Shown: positions 44,335-57,106 of the stretch, in pieces
Position numbering within the stretch: the first letter of the stretch is position 1
Layout: each line of letters opens with the position of its first letter
NCBI GenBank assembly: GCA_021234155.1
Contig: JAJEKV010000052.1
Coordinates: 4,447,606 to 4,511,605, forward strand
From: Isoetes taiwanensis
Taxonomy: Eukaryota; Streptophyta; Lycopodiopsida; Isoetales; Isoetaceae
Direction: 5' to 3'
Length of the DNA stretch: 64,000 nt
The notes under the pieces: model-generated
What the model saw: the letters and a program-made list of their open reading frames with translations, nothing else
Databases searched by the model: none
Told to the model about the DNA's origin: nothing
Made by a program: the position numbers and the translations under genes

Positions 44335-46430
44335 TTTTCAGAACGTGTTTGCAGTAACTTTGTGGAAATATCTCTTCTGGATCATGATAAATAATATATA
44401 CAACATAACTAATATATTAATGTATAATATAACAATTAAAAAAAAATGTATATACAAACAATATTTGAAAATTTCATTTATTATAAGAAATATGAAATTA
44501 AATATACAAAATAAACTACATTTTAGATTGATATATACCATAGCACTCGCTAAGATTTGTAAAGCTATTAATAGTTCATTATTGTAATACTGTTACAAAA
44601 TTTTAAACTTTTAATTTCTTGAACTATTAACTTCTTCTACTACCATTTATAAACTATTACTTGTAAGATTTTTATCACTATTAAATCTTTATAAAGTGTA
44701 AAGAAACTTTACATTTAAAATGATATTGAAATAAATGATTTTTTAGGTTGCAATTAGTTGAATGATACATCTATTTTAATTACCATTTTTTACATAGTCT
44801 AGTGTCCTTGGAATAAAACAACAAACTATTATGGGATTTACACGTGTCATTAGTGGTGGTGTTGCTGGCCTTCTTGTAGTAGCTACTCTTGTTCATGTGG
44901 TTGTGGAAAGCTTTATGCAGACAATCACATAAATGTCATTATTGTTAGACCACCTATGAGTAACAGTGATGGTGCTATTTTAGCTGGACAAAATACTACT
45001 GGAGTTGCAATATCTTCTCTCCTATCACATGGAAAGAAGATTGAAATGGTACGATCCAAAAGTCTAGAAAGCGCTTCTTTGAATAAAAGTCACAGTCCAA
45101 AACATCAAGTGATAATATGCAATCTCAGGGCATGACAATTAGCTAGCCAAGTAACCAAGGAAATGATGAAAGCAACAAAAATACAGACATTAATGAGCCA
45201 ATATGTAGGTGATAAATGTTTCTCATGTTGTAAAAACCAATATGTTTTGGGCATACCCTTTGAAGGTTGATGCTTCACATTCAATCTTGTTGATATAACC
45301 CATGCTCCAATACTTAATTTGCATTTGTAGGCAACACGTAAATAATTGTCACATAGGAAAGCTTAATTTATTATCTAATTTTAGCATTTTTCTTTAATTT
45401 CACTGAGATAGAATAGCGTGCCACATTCTTTTTGCATGTAAAGATAGATTAACCATAGAAAACTGTAAAGCAAAGTCTATAGTAAAATGTTTACTTTTAG
45501 AGCACTTTGAAGTCTCTCAGTATCTTTCATTTATAGTCTTTTAGGCATTTGTCCACATTGCATGCACCATCACTTTTGTCCTCTCTATATCAAAGGCAGT
45601 GGCTGTTTATAAAGGAAAATAAATAAATGTTAGGCCATGTATGATCAGTGGTAAGGAAAAGTAATAAACGACGTATCAGATTAGATCACAACTAAGTCGA
45701 CAAAAGTGCTGCCGCCTTGCTTGATCATGTAAATAAGCTCCAACGTCTGGATATGGTGCAAAACATTGATAAAGCTACTTTCAGTATGTAGATAGACATT
45801 TTGCCTTTCCCTCTTCACTCCGCCATCAACCACATTTTCACCTTGCATGTTGTTTAGGCTTTCAAATGCTTCATTTTCAATATTCTCTTATTTGTAGTTC
45901 TCTTGGAGATAGCTTACTTTTCTTTACTCGTACCCATACCATTTTTTCTTTGCTTATCGAGTTGAGAGCTTGACAGTTGCAGGTAAGCTGGAGTATGTTA
46001 GACTCTCTTCCCAATGCATGCTTCAAGGTTGGAATCTGGAAAGAGCAACTTGTAAAATTCCTATCTCCTAAGCTCCAACTTTTAGGGCACACTTTTAGGG
46101 CTGGGATCTAATGGGCAATACGACTCATTGGAGTATTGCCGTGTGGCAATAGGGGTTACATTCACATGTTCAAATGAACATGTGCAATATAATGGCCTCC
46201 AATGGTTATACCCCATGGTACAACCCTTTGGGATACACTGTACATGCCGAATATGTGATATGTACTAGGATGTGGCAGTATAATATACTTATTTATACCA
46301 TACAATATCTTGGTTCGCCACAACGGTTCTCTTGATGTTGAAGTAAGAAGAGTTTCAAGGACTCTGTTTGATTACCACTCTGGGAAAAGTTGGTTACTTG
46401 CTAGGGTGCATTTTTTTGAGGCTCATAATC
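44335..46430. other. No recognisable gene
   Basis: Strongly AT-rich to about 44830, then mixed. 44880-45100 holds short plus-strand coding-like runs (GVAGLLVVATLVHVVVESF-like) broken by stops and without enough length to assign. Nothing else was recognised. Confidence 0.3.
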
Positions 46431-46439
46431 GAGAGTTCT

Positions 46440-46775
46440 TGTTATCTCTTTTAGAAGTAGCAAGGGTCAATGTAGCTTAGTTACTACCTAAGCTCCATTA
46501 TATAGAGAGGCTTCAACATTTAGGCAGGAAAAATCTCCATCCTTTTAATGGTGAAGTAACAAGTGCAGTCTGCTAGAACTTTAAAATTCATGTTACCTCT
46601 TTTAGAAGTTGCGAATTTTTCTCTACCCCTTTCTGGATGCCTCTCTGGGTCAATGCAACTTAATTATTACATAAGCTCCATTACACAGAGAGGCTTCAAA
46701 ACTTAGGCAGGAAAATCTCGATCCTATTAATGGTGAAGTAAGAAGTGCAATCTACTAGAACTTCAAATGTGAGGA
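46440..46775. repeat. Tandem duplication, about 185-bp unit
   Basis: GCTCCATTATATAGAGAGGC at about 46490 recurs as GCTCCATTACACAGAGAGGC at about 46676. The following AGGCAGGAAAAATCTC...TTAATGGTGAAGTAA and the preceding ACCTCTTTTAGAAGT match as well. Divergence is about 10 percent. Confidence 0.65.
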
Positions 46776-47399
46776 CGTCCCCTAATTTCAAGCCATAATC
46801 ATGCTTACGCTTTCTCCATCCAATGCGTTTCCAAGGCATAACTCTGGTACATTTAGTTGGTACCAATCTTACTGCTGCAATGGATGGAGAAGCTTGAGTA
46901 GCGCTATGGTTTGAAATTGGAGACCTTCATAACAAGAATTTTGCAATTTTGAGTACTCTATTTCATTGTTTCCCTAAGAAAATGCAGCTTACTGAGTCTT
47001 TAGATTTCATTACTTGCTATTCCTTGCATGACATTTGAATGGCATCAGGATTTGCCTTCACAACTTGCTTTCCTTTGCGATCATTGCAAAGTAGATTACG
47101 AAGATTGGCACTGATGTCTCTAAAATGCACGTGCAAAAAATCATTCACATCAAGATTTTGCAACATTCAAAGGGACAAATAGTAATAGAAATCAAGAGGG
47201 TAGCAACAGGGAGAAGGTTCTAAATGCACCAACTGGTCGAAGATTGTTCTTGAATCCAAAAACAATTCTTGTATCATAAGTTCCATCCGAATCGGGGAGA
47301 TTCTTTCATAATGAGGGGTTTTATGCTCGCAAAGATATGGTTCATTGATTGTTGTGCTGATTGTGTCAGTTTGAAGTTGTCACCTAAGGTTAGGACAAT

Positions 47400-50300
47400 T
47401 AGATTTTAACTCTAGAAACATCCCCTTTGCTTATAGGGATCCTTCACTAGTTTGCCCACTGAGCTAGAGATTCTTCTAGTTCTTAAAAGCTTCAGCTTCG
47501 GTAAATCACATGGTGTAGATGGAATTCCCCTAGAGTTTTATCCCTGTTTTTGAAATGTCTTCAAAAATGATATTATCTCTCTTATTCATAGGTTATGGCA
47601 TACTCAGAGCATCTACATCCTTCAACTTTAAGTGTTTTTATTGCTTTCGTCCCTAAAGTTGATCATCCTACTTCCTTTTTAGACTGGAGACCAATCTCTT
47701 TAATAAACATCACTTACAAGCTATGTGCTAAAATAATTGCTTACAGGATGAAAGCCTACTTGCAGAGAAACATCAGCCATAATCAATTTGCTTTTCTTCC
47801 CAAGAGCTTCATTGTAGACAATTATATCATAGCTACGGAAAATTTATGATGGAATAAGATATCCAAGCCAAATTGTGTTTTGTTCAAACTAGACTTCAAC
47901 TGGGCCTTTGATACAAATAGGTCGGACTTCTGGACTTAGCTCTTGAAAAGCTTGGCTTCCATCCTCAACTTAGTATACTTATTCATGGTCTAAATTCTAG
48001 ATCAAACTTTGCTGTCCAGGTCAATGGCACTCCCTCTGCTTTTTCTCTCTTTCCTTGAGACAAGGTTTTCCTCTTGCTCCTTATCTCGTCCTTGTTGTTG
48101 AGACGTTGACACATGCCATCATTCATTTCTTAAGCTTGGAGAGCATTAAGGGTTTGCAACCACCAAAGTCTTTAAAAACTTTAAATATTCTCCAATATGC
48201 GGATGATACCTTATCATTCTTGGATGATGAAGTTGCAAACATTAATTCTTCCTTAATATTTAGAAGCAATTTTCAGCTGCCTCTGGTGTTCATTTTAAAT
48301 TTGTCTAAAAGTTTTATCATCAAATTTTGGCAAGCATAAATGTCTTATTCCCTATGCAAACCATCAAACTTCTTGGCATGCCTTTATCTTAATCCTAGCA
48401 TCAAAGGGCTCTAAAATCATATTCTTACTAAAACCAAGAAAAAGCTCAATAAGTACAGAAGTTGCCTCTCCTTCGCTCGTAGAACAATTATTGCAAATGC
48501 TATTCTTGGTAGTTCACATGTGTGTTTCTCAATTGTTCTGGTAGCTCCTAAATTGATCAACACGAAACTGGAAAAGGTCTGGAAAAATTTCATTTAAAAT
48601 AGTAAACATATAGTAAATTGGAATTCTGTGTGTAAATGTAAAAATCAGAGGGGACTTGGTTGTAAAAAGCTTTTCCTTCAGGCTCAATTTTTGGCATGTA
48701 AATTTGTGTGGAAATCTTTATTTAATGGCTCTACTCCAGCCCTCTGTAAGTTACCTAGAGGGCCACTGTACAATTCAACATTTGCTTCTCGACCCTGCAT
48801 TTGTGAATCTAAAGCCTTCATCAAATATATCTCCTCTAATGAGCAATATTATAAAGCATGGAATGTGATCTAGCCCAATTTTAAGCATGTCTTTATAGAC
48901 AAGCTCTAGAAAGAGATTTCTTATCTTTTGGTGTCCTTTATTTAATGACCACCATTCCAAAGACCTGGAATTACCCATGTTAAAGATATCTTTCACAACA
49001 ACAGATTAATTGTGACGTTCCAACACAGTATACGATCCCAGGACGTATACTGTACTGCCTCGTCATGCGTACACGCCACCCCGACTGACATGTACGCCGA
49101 CGTGTAGCCAAGCGGGTAGCCCCTAGGGGGGGCAACTTGCAAGGTGTGTGCATTTATTAATGTGCACATTTACCAATGTGCACATTTATCTAGGTGCACA
49201 TTTTCCCATGTGGACACTTTATGCCACTTAATAAAGGCAAGTGGGCCACACCAATTATCCCACATGCTAAAAGGGGTAATTGGAAACCCTAGCCCTAAAC
49301 CCTTGTCTATTTAGGTAAGAGAAACCCTAACTTGCTATTTTCGTTCATGCCATTTTAGGGCTCTGTTTTGCTTGCTCCAGGAGTCAAAACCGCCTCCCAG
49401 ACTCTGTCTGAGCGAATTAGCTCGTTAGTTTCCCCTTCTAGCTTCATCTTCTAGCAGTTCAGCAGGATGGTCGAGTTCAGGGCAGGAGGAGCGAGCCAAG
49501 GATCAGGTATTTAGTCAATTTAATAGCCTAAACCGTCTTTCAGTCATTGAATCAGTAGGTTTAGCCTATTAAATTGCCCATAGCAGCCATTTAGATCCCC
49601 AGATACCAAGCTCTAACTAAAGAACCTAACTCTATGATATAGATTAGATCTAGTTCTTTAGTTCTTCTGTGATGTATATGGATGAAGTATCTCTGTGAAC
49701 TCATTGTATTGGGAATGGGGGTAGAGACCTCAAGCCTGGTAGTTGATGCTCCTAGTTAGCCTCTCTAGCACACTGTAAATTTGGCCTGTGTACAAGAACC
49801 ACACCTGATTGTGGGTGAAGGGGCCAGACTGGTTCATAAGGAGGTTCGTGTTCTGACTCTTGAACGATCCCCCTGGTGTGTAAAGTCTACCGGGGATCAC
49901 AGTGGACTAGGTCTAATGGCTTGCCACTGAGTGTGGGTAAGGCATGGGCTCGACACCCGTGGAGTGATGCGTCACTCTCCATTGGGTTCAAGTCGAATAA
50001 GGGCAGTGGCCCTCTAGTCACCTTGAGTCAGCATGTAGATCTCTGGAGGGAGTAATCCCTACCTGTCCCATCGGAACTGGGGAGATGCAACCCAGGAATA
50101 GCCCCTTTGGCTATGCATCCGGCGGGCTACAGTCAGGTCCCAACACTTTTCAGCCTACTTTGCAAAATGTGCACAGGAGGGGCGGATGGAGTGGACTACC
50201 CTAAGCCATGTTCTCATGCCAGCCAAATCCATTGCCATGAATTCTGTCTGCAATGAACTCTGGAGACCCAAGCCGTCAGTCATTCCCTGGAGTCTGAGCC

Positions 50301-51440
50301 TTGGGTAGGAACCCCATATGTGATGTGCTGATCTTTGTCTATGCAAATATGGATGAGCCACCCTTCGAGGTGGCTGTGTGATGATATTGTATACTAACAT
50401 GTATGTTTACGCTTCCGCAGCTAGGTAGGCCCTGAGGGAGACAGGGTAAAATGACCCCTTCATTCTTCCCACTGGAACTCATCAAGGTTGCAGTGATACA
50501 TGGAGGGCCCTGTATCAGTATGAAGCTGGTATGGGGGATGAACTCCTGTTTGTATACGGCGAGTGCACCGTATATGAGTAGGGGACGTCACATTAATCTC
50601 TTGGATGAGATTGAGGTATATTATTAGTGGCACTTCTTCTGACAAAGCTATTTACCGTCATCTAAAGCATACCATCCATAATGTGTCCATATCTGATACA
50701 TCTCAGAATGTGGACAATATTGATTGGCTTTTGCAGGACAAGGTTGTTTACAAGGCCAATATGCTTAATGTTTCTGACAGTCCAAGTAAATCCATGTCAA
50801 AATGGTTTATAAGTAGGGACCAGACTAAGATACTCTTCTCTATATCTGGATCTCCCATTGCTCTCCCAAATAAGTTGTTTTATCTGGCTAATAGTTCAAG
50901 GCAATTTGAGCAAACTCTATTGCCAACTGAAATAATATCATCTTTTTATCTTGCCTTTTGAAAGTTAGTTTACTGAACCGTAGAGCACATCTTCTTCTCA
51001 CCAAAGTATCAGAATTCTGGATAGGTGGTAAATTTGGAATAAATCATAACAATGATGTATTGTCTTTGATTCAAAATAATAATAGGTTTACCAACACGGT
51101 GGCCTATACAACTTTATGGAATATTTGGAAGTTTAGAATGGTTTATACGGCTTTATGGAATATTTGGAAGTCTAGAAACATAGTCTTTCATGACAAGAAA
51201 GTTTTCTTTTTATTTTGGATCAAATTGCATTTTCAGTTTGATATGGAAACCATTGCTACAATACACAAAAAAAGATTTGCTAACGTTTATGACAGCAGCC
51301 ACAAGCCATTTTTCGATCGGGTGTATTGGAGCTCGCACACATACGCTTTAAGTATTGTCCATGTAGACGACACAAAGTGGCCACAAAATGGCTTGCGGTT
51401 GTGTTATGATAATGTGCAGAAGTCTACAAATGTTTCGTAA
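47400..51440 (+). mobile_element. Older L1-type LINE, split by a solo LTR
   Basis: Plus-strand RT relic of the same type as the LINE at 36-43 kb. Order: SFGKSHGVDGIPLEFYP (about 47500), FVPKVDHPTSFLDWRPISLI then NQFAFLPKSFIVDNYIIATE (47650-47845), a damaged catalytic A block, and LQYADDTLSFL (about 48190-48225). The thumb and linker region reaches 49010 (GLGCKKLFLQAQF). After the LTR insertion (49011-50597) it continues with GTSSDKAIYRHLKHT, and ends with WNIWKSRNIVFHDKKVFFLF and FQFDMETI, matching WIVWKHRN...NFQFELI of the other LINE. Many stops and frameshifts are present. The 5' boundary is unclear; no tail was identified. Confidence 0.8.
49011..50592. mobile_element. Solo LTR, 1.58 kb, with TTAAT target duplication
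   Basis: It begins TGTGACGTTCCAACACAGTA and ends GTAGGGGACGTCACA. The ends are inverted (TGTGACGT/ACGTCACA), and TTAAT is duplicated at 49006-49010 and 50593-50597. The inside is GC-balanced with many short open frames but no retroviral protein motif. That is what remains after recombination between the two LTRs of an element. The empty site lies in the C-terminal part of the LINE RT. A subterminal pair, ACGTATACTGTACTGCC near the left and GTATACGGCGAGTGCACC near the right, may be part of its regulation. Confidence 0.85.
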
Positions 51441-52410
51441 AGCAGCCACATGCTACCCATGTTTTGCATCTGCAGAGTCTAAGAACGCAGGCGCCAGGAA
51501 TTATACGCGGACTCGTTCCTGTCCGCATCATTTTTCGACGATTTCTCCCGGCCATTATTTTATTTCACGTATAAAACACATATTCCTTTTAGACCTTTTT
51601 CATATTTTACATATATAAATTCGGCCCTATTCCTGGAACCAAGCCCTCATCCCATTGCTAGATAGAAACATGTCAAATGGCAGGATGTGGTCGATTGAAT
51701 TACAATATCTTGTGCCAGAAGGTCTGAGGATTACACACGGACCTTGCCATTATGATGGTATGGCCAAGTTTGTCATAGATGAATTCGAGAGGATCCCTTT
51801 AGGTACTTTATGGTTTTTGTTTACCTTTGTTTTGTTAAACGGAGTTTTATAATTCACTTATAGTATCTCAATGTATTATTTAAAAAAGGAAGACAAAAAA
51901 TATTAGCAATAATTGTGGAAATCCAAAATAAGAGATTCCACTATCAAGATTTCACGCACATTTGCCATATCATAAAACAAGGTGCTTGGGCTATAGATTG
52001 CTTCTATGTTGTTGGAGAAGAGCTAATACCCAAACTACAAATAGTGTTTTACTTTTCAGCCTTGTCTGAATGATCTTATCAACCACAAAGAACCCGATCA
52101 ACCAATCCAACTTCAACAACTGAGCAAAACAAAAGAAGAAAGGCAAGAATTAGTTGTGACAAAAATTGTCAACTAAAAGTAGTTGCTGGCAGAAGACTCC
52201 TTGTCCAACGCTTAAATAATCAACAGCCTTTCTCCTGTATCCCTCCTTTCATTGTAGTTTGGAATAAGTCGTTACTCCCTTTATGGTTTCAAGCCTTTTC
52301 CAAAATCGTCGAAGGCTTTGTCCCTTTTGGACATACGTCAGGAGTACCTTGGTCTTCGCCAAACTCACCTGCATTCCAATGTTATGACAGAAGGTACATG
52401 AGGATCAATG
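51441..52410. other. No gene seen
   Basis: The ORF at 51655-51852 (MLDRNMSNGRMWSIELQYL) has no motif I recognise. The rest is AT-rich without structure. Confidence 0.35.
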
Positions 52411-52416
52411 TTGAGT

Positions 52417-52860
52417 TCAAACAACATCGAGGAGCGTGGATATCCTTGGCGTACTCCCATAGTACTGCTGATAGGCTGGCTCAATAGTGGCATTTGAGCT
52501 AAGACTAGTATACTGCATTTTGCAGCTTTGAGGGACACCTAATTGTGATAGTATTCCCCATAGTTTCTCCATAAGAACTGTGTCGAAAGCCTTCACATAA
52601 TCCATAAAGCAGCAATAAAGATCTTGCCCATGCTGTCAGTTGATGTTCAATAATTTTGGAAAACAATTTTGCCAACAAGAGGCTTACTATGATTATGCGC
52701 TGAATGGTAAGGCAGTGATGATCACCGGCCTTATAGATTGGAAGCACTCTACTGACGGTCCATTGTGAAGTGAATCCTTCTCGGAGGACCCTATTGACAC
52801 TGGGACAAATTTGAGGTCTAGCCCACTCTATTGTCGTCCATTGTGAGGGGATGCCTTTAG
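52417..52860 (-). pseudogene. Non-LTR RT fragment (same type as the LINE at 57 kb)
   Basis: On the minus strand, LPIYKAGDHHCLTIQRIIIV and LLLAKLFSKIIEHQLTAWA correspond to IPIYKAGDKGRVENYRTIMV...AKLFGAVLE at 57140-57260. DYVKAFDTVLMEKLWGILSQ corresponds to DFTKAFDRVSRQKLRNRLEK. Frameshifts and a deletion lie between the blocks. No palm active site remains. Boundaries are approximate. Confidence 0.65.
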
Positions 52861-52939
52861 AGGGCCTTATTGAATATACTAGTCAGGACTAGGATAATAT
52901 TCGCTGGCCGACTATTTAGAACCAAGTTTATAAGGTAAT

Positions 52940-53110
52940 AATGCGTAATGCAGATTATGGAAGCATAGTAAAAGTCAAACTAAATAGAAGTCTAAATTGC
53001 ACATGCTTTACCTTGGAATACAAAAGCTAATGCATATTATGGAAGCAAAGTAAAAGTCAAACTAAATAGAAGTCTATATTGCACATGCTTTACCTTTGAA
53101 TACAAAACTT
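52940..53110. repeat. Tandem duplication, about 81-bp unit
   Basis: ATTATGGAAGCATAGTAAAA...TTGCACATGCTTTACC occurs twice in a row with a few substitutions (for example ATAG/AAAG). Confidence 0.7.
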
Positions 53111-54675
53111 ACCTACGAAGAAGTTCGACTCATTGTTGAGAGCTGCCTCATTCTAGAAGTTGAGAATGGTTTTCCACCCACTTGAACATTCAACCCCTTG
53201 TGCGCTTCATGGAGTTTTTTGGATGGATAAAAAAAGAAGCCTAGAAAAAACTACTAAAAAGTTCTAAGATTTTTTGAGGTTGACAGCATCTAGCATTTCT
53301 TCGATCTATTAGTGCAATTGGCCAATTTCCTGCCATATAGAATTCGTCATTCTAATTTGATTTTTTCAATGACCACATTATTTGCAACAAATAAGTACCT
53401 TGTTTGTGGGCTAGTTAAGTGACAATTGATCATAAGAAACAAATTGTCGAGTAGGTATTGTTCGGCTCTCTGTTCTGACTAACCTGTTAAATTGGACAAC
53501 TATTTGAAGAGGCTCCAACTAAAGAAAAGCTTCGTTATTTGTCTTGTATTGCATGTAGCATAAGAAAAGACAATTGGAATTGATGGCAAAGAGGTCGTAG
53601 TGACCACAAAGATAATGCCATGATCAATGAAGTGCATAGGTTGGAAGTGTAGGATCTATAACGTGCATTTCAAGTCCATTAGGATCTATCTTCATAACTT
53701 GCCCTCCTTTGGACTTTATGGTAGAACCATGTTGAAGCAGGTTATAACTGCAGTAATTGATGCAATTAAAATGCTTCTTATGGAAGTGTTGCTCCACGAT
53801 GCTTTGCAAGTAGCTTTGCAAGATATATAGCCAATAATTTCAACTAAGATATAGCCAATGATTTCAATTTCAACAAATGTTCACAATGATTTCAACTTCA
53901 ACAAATGTTTACAATTCCACGAACATAGAAAAAAACATGTGGCATCAATCAAGAACATTATATTGAATGGAAGTTTCCGAACTCACAATCTCGCAAATCA
54001 TAAACAAGCGTATTGCTCGGATCAGAGACCTTGTATTAAAATGAATTTTCCAAACCAAATTTTCCTGCTTTGAATGTGAAATGCCCAAACAAAATATATT
54101 GCCTTGATGATCAATGTGAACGAATCCTTTCGAAAACCTCAGCTTCTTATTTATCTTCAATCTTCAAATACCTAGTAAGGTCACCACATCAATTTTTAAT
54201 GTCTCAATTCTCAACCTTTACTTATATTTCGTTCGAACTTAATTCATCTGATTACTATTCCTTCAATATGGGTCTTCGACTGCACTGTTGTGCGCCCAGG
54301 ATGATTTGTTCTTGTGCCACATCTGCTCCTTATATTCCTCAAATTCGTTTCTATTCGGCCGGCATTTCTTCAGCATCGGGCTAAGAGGTTTAGGAGGTTT
54401 CTAATTCAAGTTTCTTCTGTGCGCGAGATTTTAGAGCTAGATTTTTACTGTAGCAATGGGATATTACTGTAGTTAGGCTCCTTAATTCTATTTTCATATC
54501 TCATCTTATTTCAATGGTCGTTCATCCATAGTAACTATAAGACCATTGGAAGTAATGACTTCTTTCTTAAGCATCGAGTCATTTTGAACTTCGGACCATG
54601 CATAGCTCCAAGCTATAAATAACTCAGAAACATCTATAAGGCAACAATAAGGCTGAGCATTATGAATATATGAGT
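53111..54675. other. No recognisable gene
   Basis: AT-rich sequence with short ORFs on both strands and no motif. A small ATTTCAAYTTCAACAAATGTT duplication lies at about 53861-53910. Confidence 0.35.
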
Positions 54676-55303
54676 ATCACGACTTCATTTCCTGCCCTGT
54701 AAATATAACAAACTTGATGTGTCATGATTGTTCCAACTTAGCAAAATGGAATTTGCTCACTTTGATCAACTGCTCATGCACTCATCTCTTTCATTTATTC
54801 TTAGCTGATGACACAAATCCTATTTAAAAGGCTAATGTGAACTCTTCTCCTCCTGATCTAAGCAAATAACCTGTTTCCTTAAATCTAGAATCTATTTGCT
54901 CAAATCCAAATAAATAAACAATGCACCTAACAATAGTAATTCTGCCACTTGCCTGCACCTTGCTGAGCAACATATATGTTAACCTTCTCATATCTTGCCA
55001 ATATTGTCATTCTTTCTTTCTCATTGCAAAACAACAGTTATTGCTTGGCTGCTATAAAGGTTCTGCGCCACGATAACTCCTTCATGGCCCAGGTGTGTTC
55101 ATAAACACATCAAGAGATGTTCCAACACACCAGGGCTTCTTGCAAACTCGTGGCTCTGCTCCTAACTAATTCTAGAGAATGACTTAACCTGCAAAGACAC
55201 ACAAAATGTTAGATTCAAGTTAACTTCTGCTCAAATGATGCACAAAAAGTGCAACATTTCTTGCTTAAAAAAAGATTGGGCTGGTCCCTTCAGCCCATTA
55301 AGG

Positions 55304-55801
55304 TTAATATTTTTTGAGATGAAGAACATTGATTGGGTTTGGTAGCTCCCTCAAGTTGCCATCTGTCAACACATATGAATTTATTCCAGCTTTTTCTTTC
55401 ACAAAATAAGGTCCTTCCCACAATGCAGCAAACTTTGATGCCTTATCTTCATGAGCCTTATCCCACTTTAGCACCAAATCTCCTGGTTCAAAACTTGGCT
55501 GACCATACTTTTTATTAAAATTATTCTGCATCTTTTTTTTGCTTATCAATATATGATTCAATGCCTCAGCTCTTGTCTCATCTAGTTTAAGGAGCATATC
55601 CAACCTGTACTGATATATTAGATCGTCTATAACTAATTTCATCCGTGATTCTTCATACCTAATGAACAAGGTCTGTTGCAACTGACCTGCATATGCTTTC
55701 TTACTTACATTTTCAACGTCCCCTTTAAGGCACAAATCATGGTTATAAAATGCATGCGGAAGATAGGCACTAGGGTTTTTTTTGCTTGTTGTACGCTTCA
55801 A
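55304..55801 (-). pseudogene. Gypsy integrase C-terminal region
   Basis: The open frame encodes MQNNFNKKYGQPSFEPGDLV, LKWDKAHEDKASKFAALWEG, PYFVKEKAGINSYVLTDGN and LPNPINVLHLKKY. This is the GPY/F-type C-terminal region of Ty3/gypsy integrases (compare FxxGDLVLK...GKFxxxWEGPYxV). The catalytic D-D-E part is absent. No chromodomain follows, which separates this element from the chromovirus at 3.5-29.4 kb. Confidence 0.8.
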
Positions 55802-55831
55802 TTTTCAGATCAAACCTTGACAATTAGCAGC

Positions 55832-56265
55832 CTACCTGTATAATTTATCCTTCTTCTTGCCTTTGTCCATAAGAAATTTCATGGGGTTGTGCTTCATGTA
55901 CACAGAAACGTGTTGATGAAGGAAGAGATATCCTTGTTTATTCACAAGATAAATAAGCGCAGCTGCATATTTCTCACTTGTAGGATATCTCGCGTCTGCA
56001 ACACTCCATTGCTTCCCAGCAAACTTAACCACTTTCTATTCTATTCTATCTTGCATCAAGACCAACCTTATAGCTCTTGTTATACAGTTATGTACGCTTC
56101 AAAGGGGTTCATATAGTATGACCTCTCCAGGAAGGTTGCAACACCCAAATTGGCCATTATAGTCTCAAATGCTTCTTGACAAATATCATCCCATGAAACC
56201 CTTACGTATCTGCTCTTAGCTTTTGACACAATACCCACCCTAGTTAGTTTCATAATAGGTGACAC
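55832..56265 (-). pseudogene. Gypsy RNase H remnant
   Basis: WDDICQEAFETIMANLGVA (56080-56265) resembles the start of the gypsy RNase H domain. RYPTSEKYAAALIYLVNK then HVSVYMKHNPMKFLMDK (55832-56032) resembles its later part. The two blocks are in different frames, and the middle of the domain is missing. Confidence 0.6.
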
Positions 56266-57106
56266 TATGTGAGAAAATTTGACACATGAATCCTTAAGAA
56301 GCTCATCACGACTTCATTTCCTTCCCTGTAAATATAACGAACTTGATATGGCAAAATGGAATTTGCTCACTTTGATCACTGCTCATGCACTCATATCTTT
56401 CACTTATTCTTAGCGGATAACTCAGATCCTGTTTAAAAGGCTAATGTGAACTCTTCTCCTCCTGATCTAAGCAAATAACATGTTTTCTTAAATCTAGAAC
56501 CTATTTTCTCAAATCCAAATAAATAAATAATGCACCTAGCAACAGTAATTCTTCCACTTGTCTGCACCTTGGTAAGCAACATATATGTTAATCTTCTCAT
56601 ATCTTGCCAATATTGTCATTCTTTCTTTCTCATTGCAAAACAACATTTACTGCTTGGCTGCTATAAAGGTTCTGCAGCATGATAACTCCTTCATGGCCTA
56701 GGTGTGTTCATAAACACACCAAGAGGTGTTCCAACACACCAGGGCTTCTTGCAAACTCGTGGCTCTGCTCCTAACTAATTCTAGAGAATGACTTAACCTG
56801 CAAAAACACACAAAATGTTAGATTAAAGTTAACTTCTGCTCAAATGTTGCACAAAGTGCAATACCTTTTATACATTTGCTAAGAAGGGTATGACATTTCA
56901 ATATGTAGATATAAAGAACACTAATTTAATTAGTTTTCAATATAAATATATGTAGGATTGTAGGGTACTTCCTTCATGGAGTTCTAGCACATGTTGTAAC
57001 CTGAGCTTCATGGAGCGTCTATTGCAAGATTTTTCAATGCCATTTTACCAAGCAGAATTGCTACGACGTTGATTATAGAATAATCTCAACGTGTAAAAAC
57101 AAATAG

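Larger units (their letters stand above)
54676..56863 (-). mobile_element. LTR retrotransposon (Ty3/gypsy) with large internal deletion
   Basis: Direct repeats 54676-55256 and 56305-56863 share ATCACGACTTCATTTCC at one end and GTGCAA near the other, with about 90 percent identity over most of their length, so they are the LTRs. Between them, on the minus strand, only the RNase H region (about 56265-55832) and the end of integrase (55801-55304) remain. Gag, protease, most RT and the integrase core are absent. I could not define the TG...CA ends, the primer binding site or a target duplication with certainty. Confidence 0.75.
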
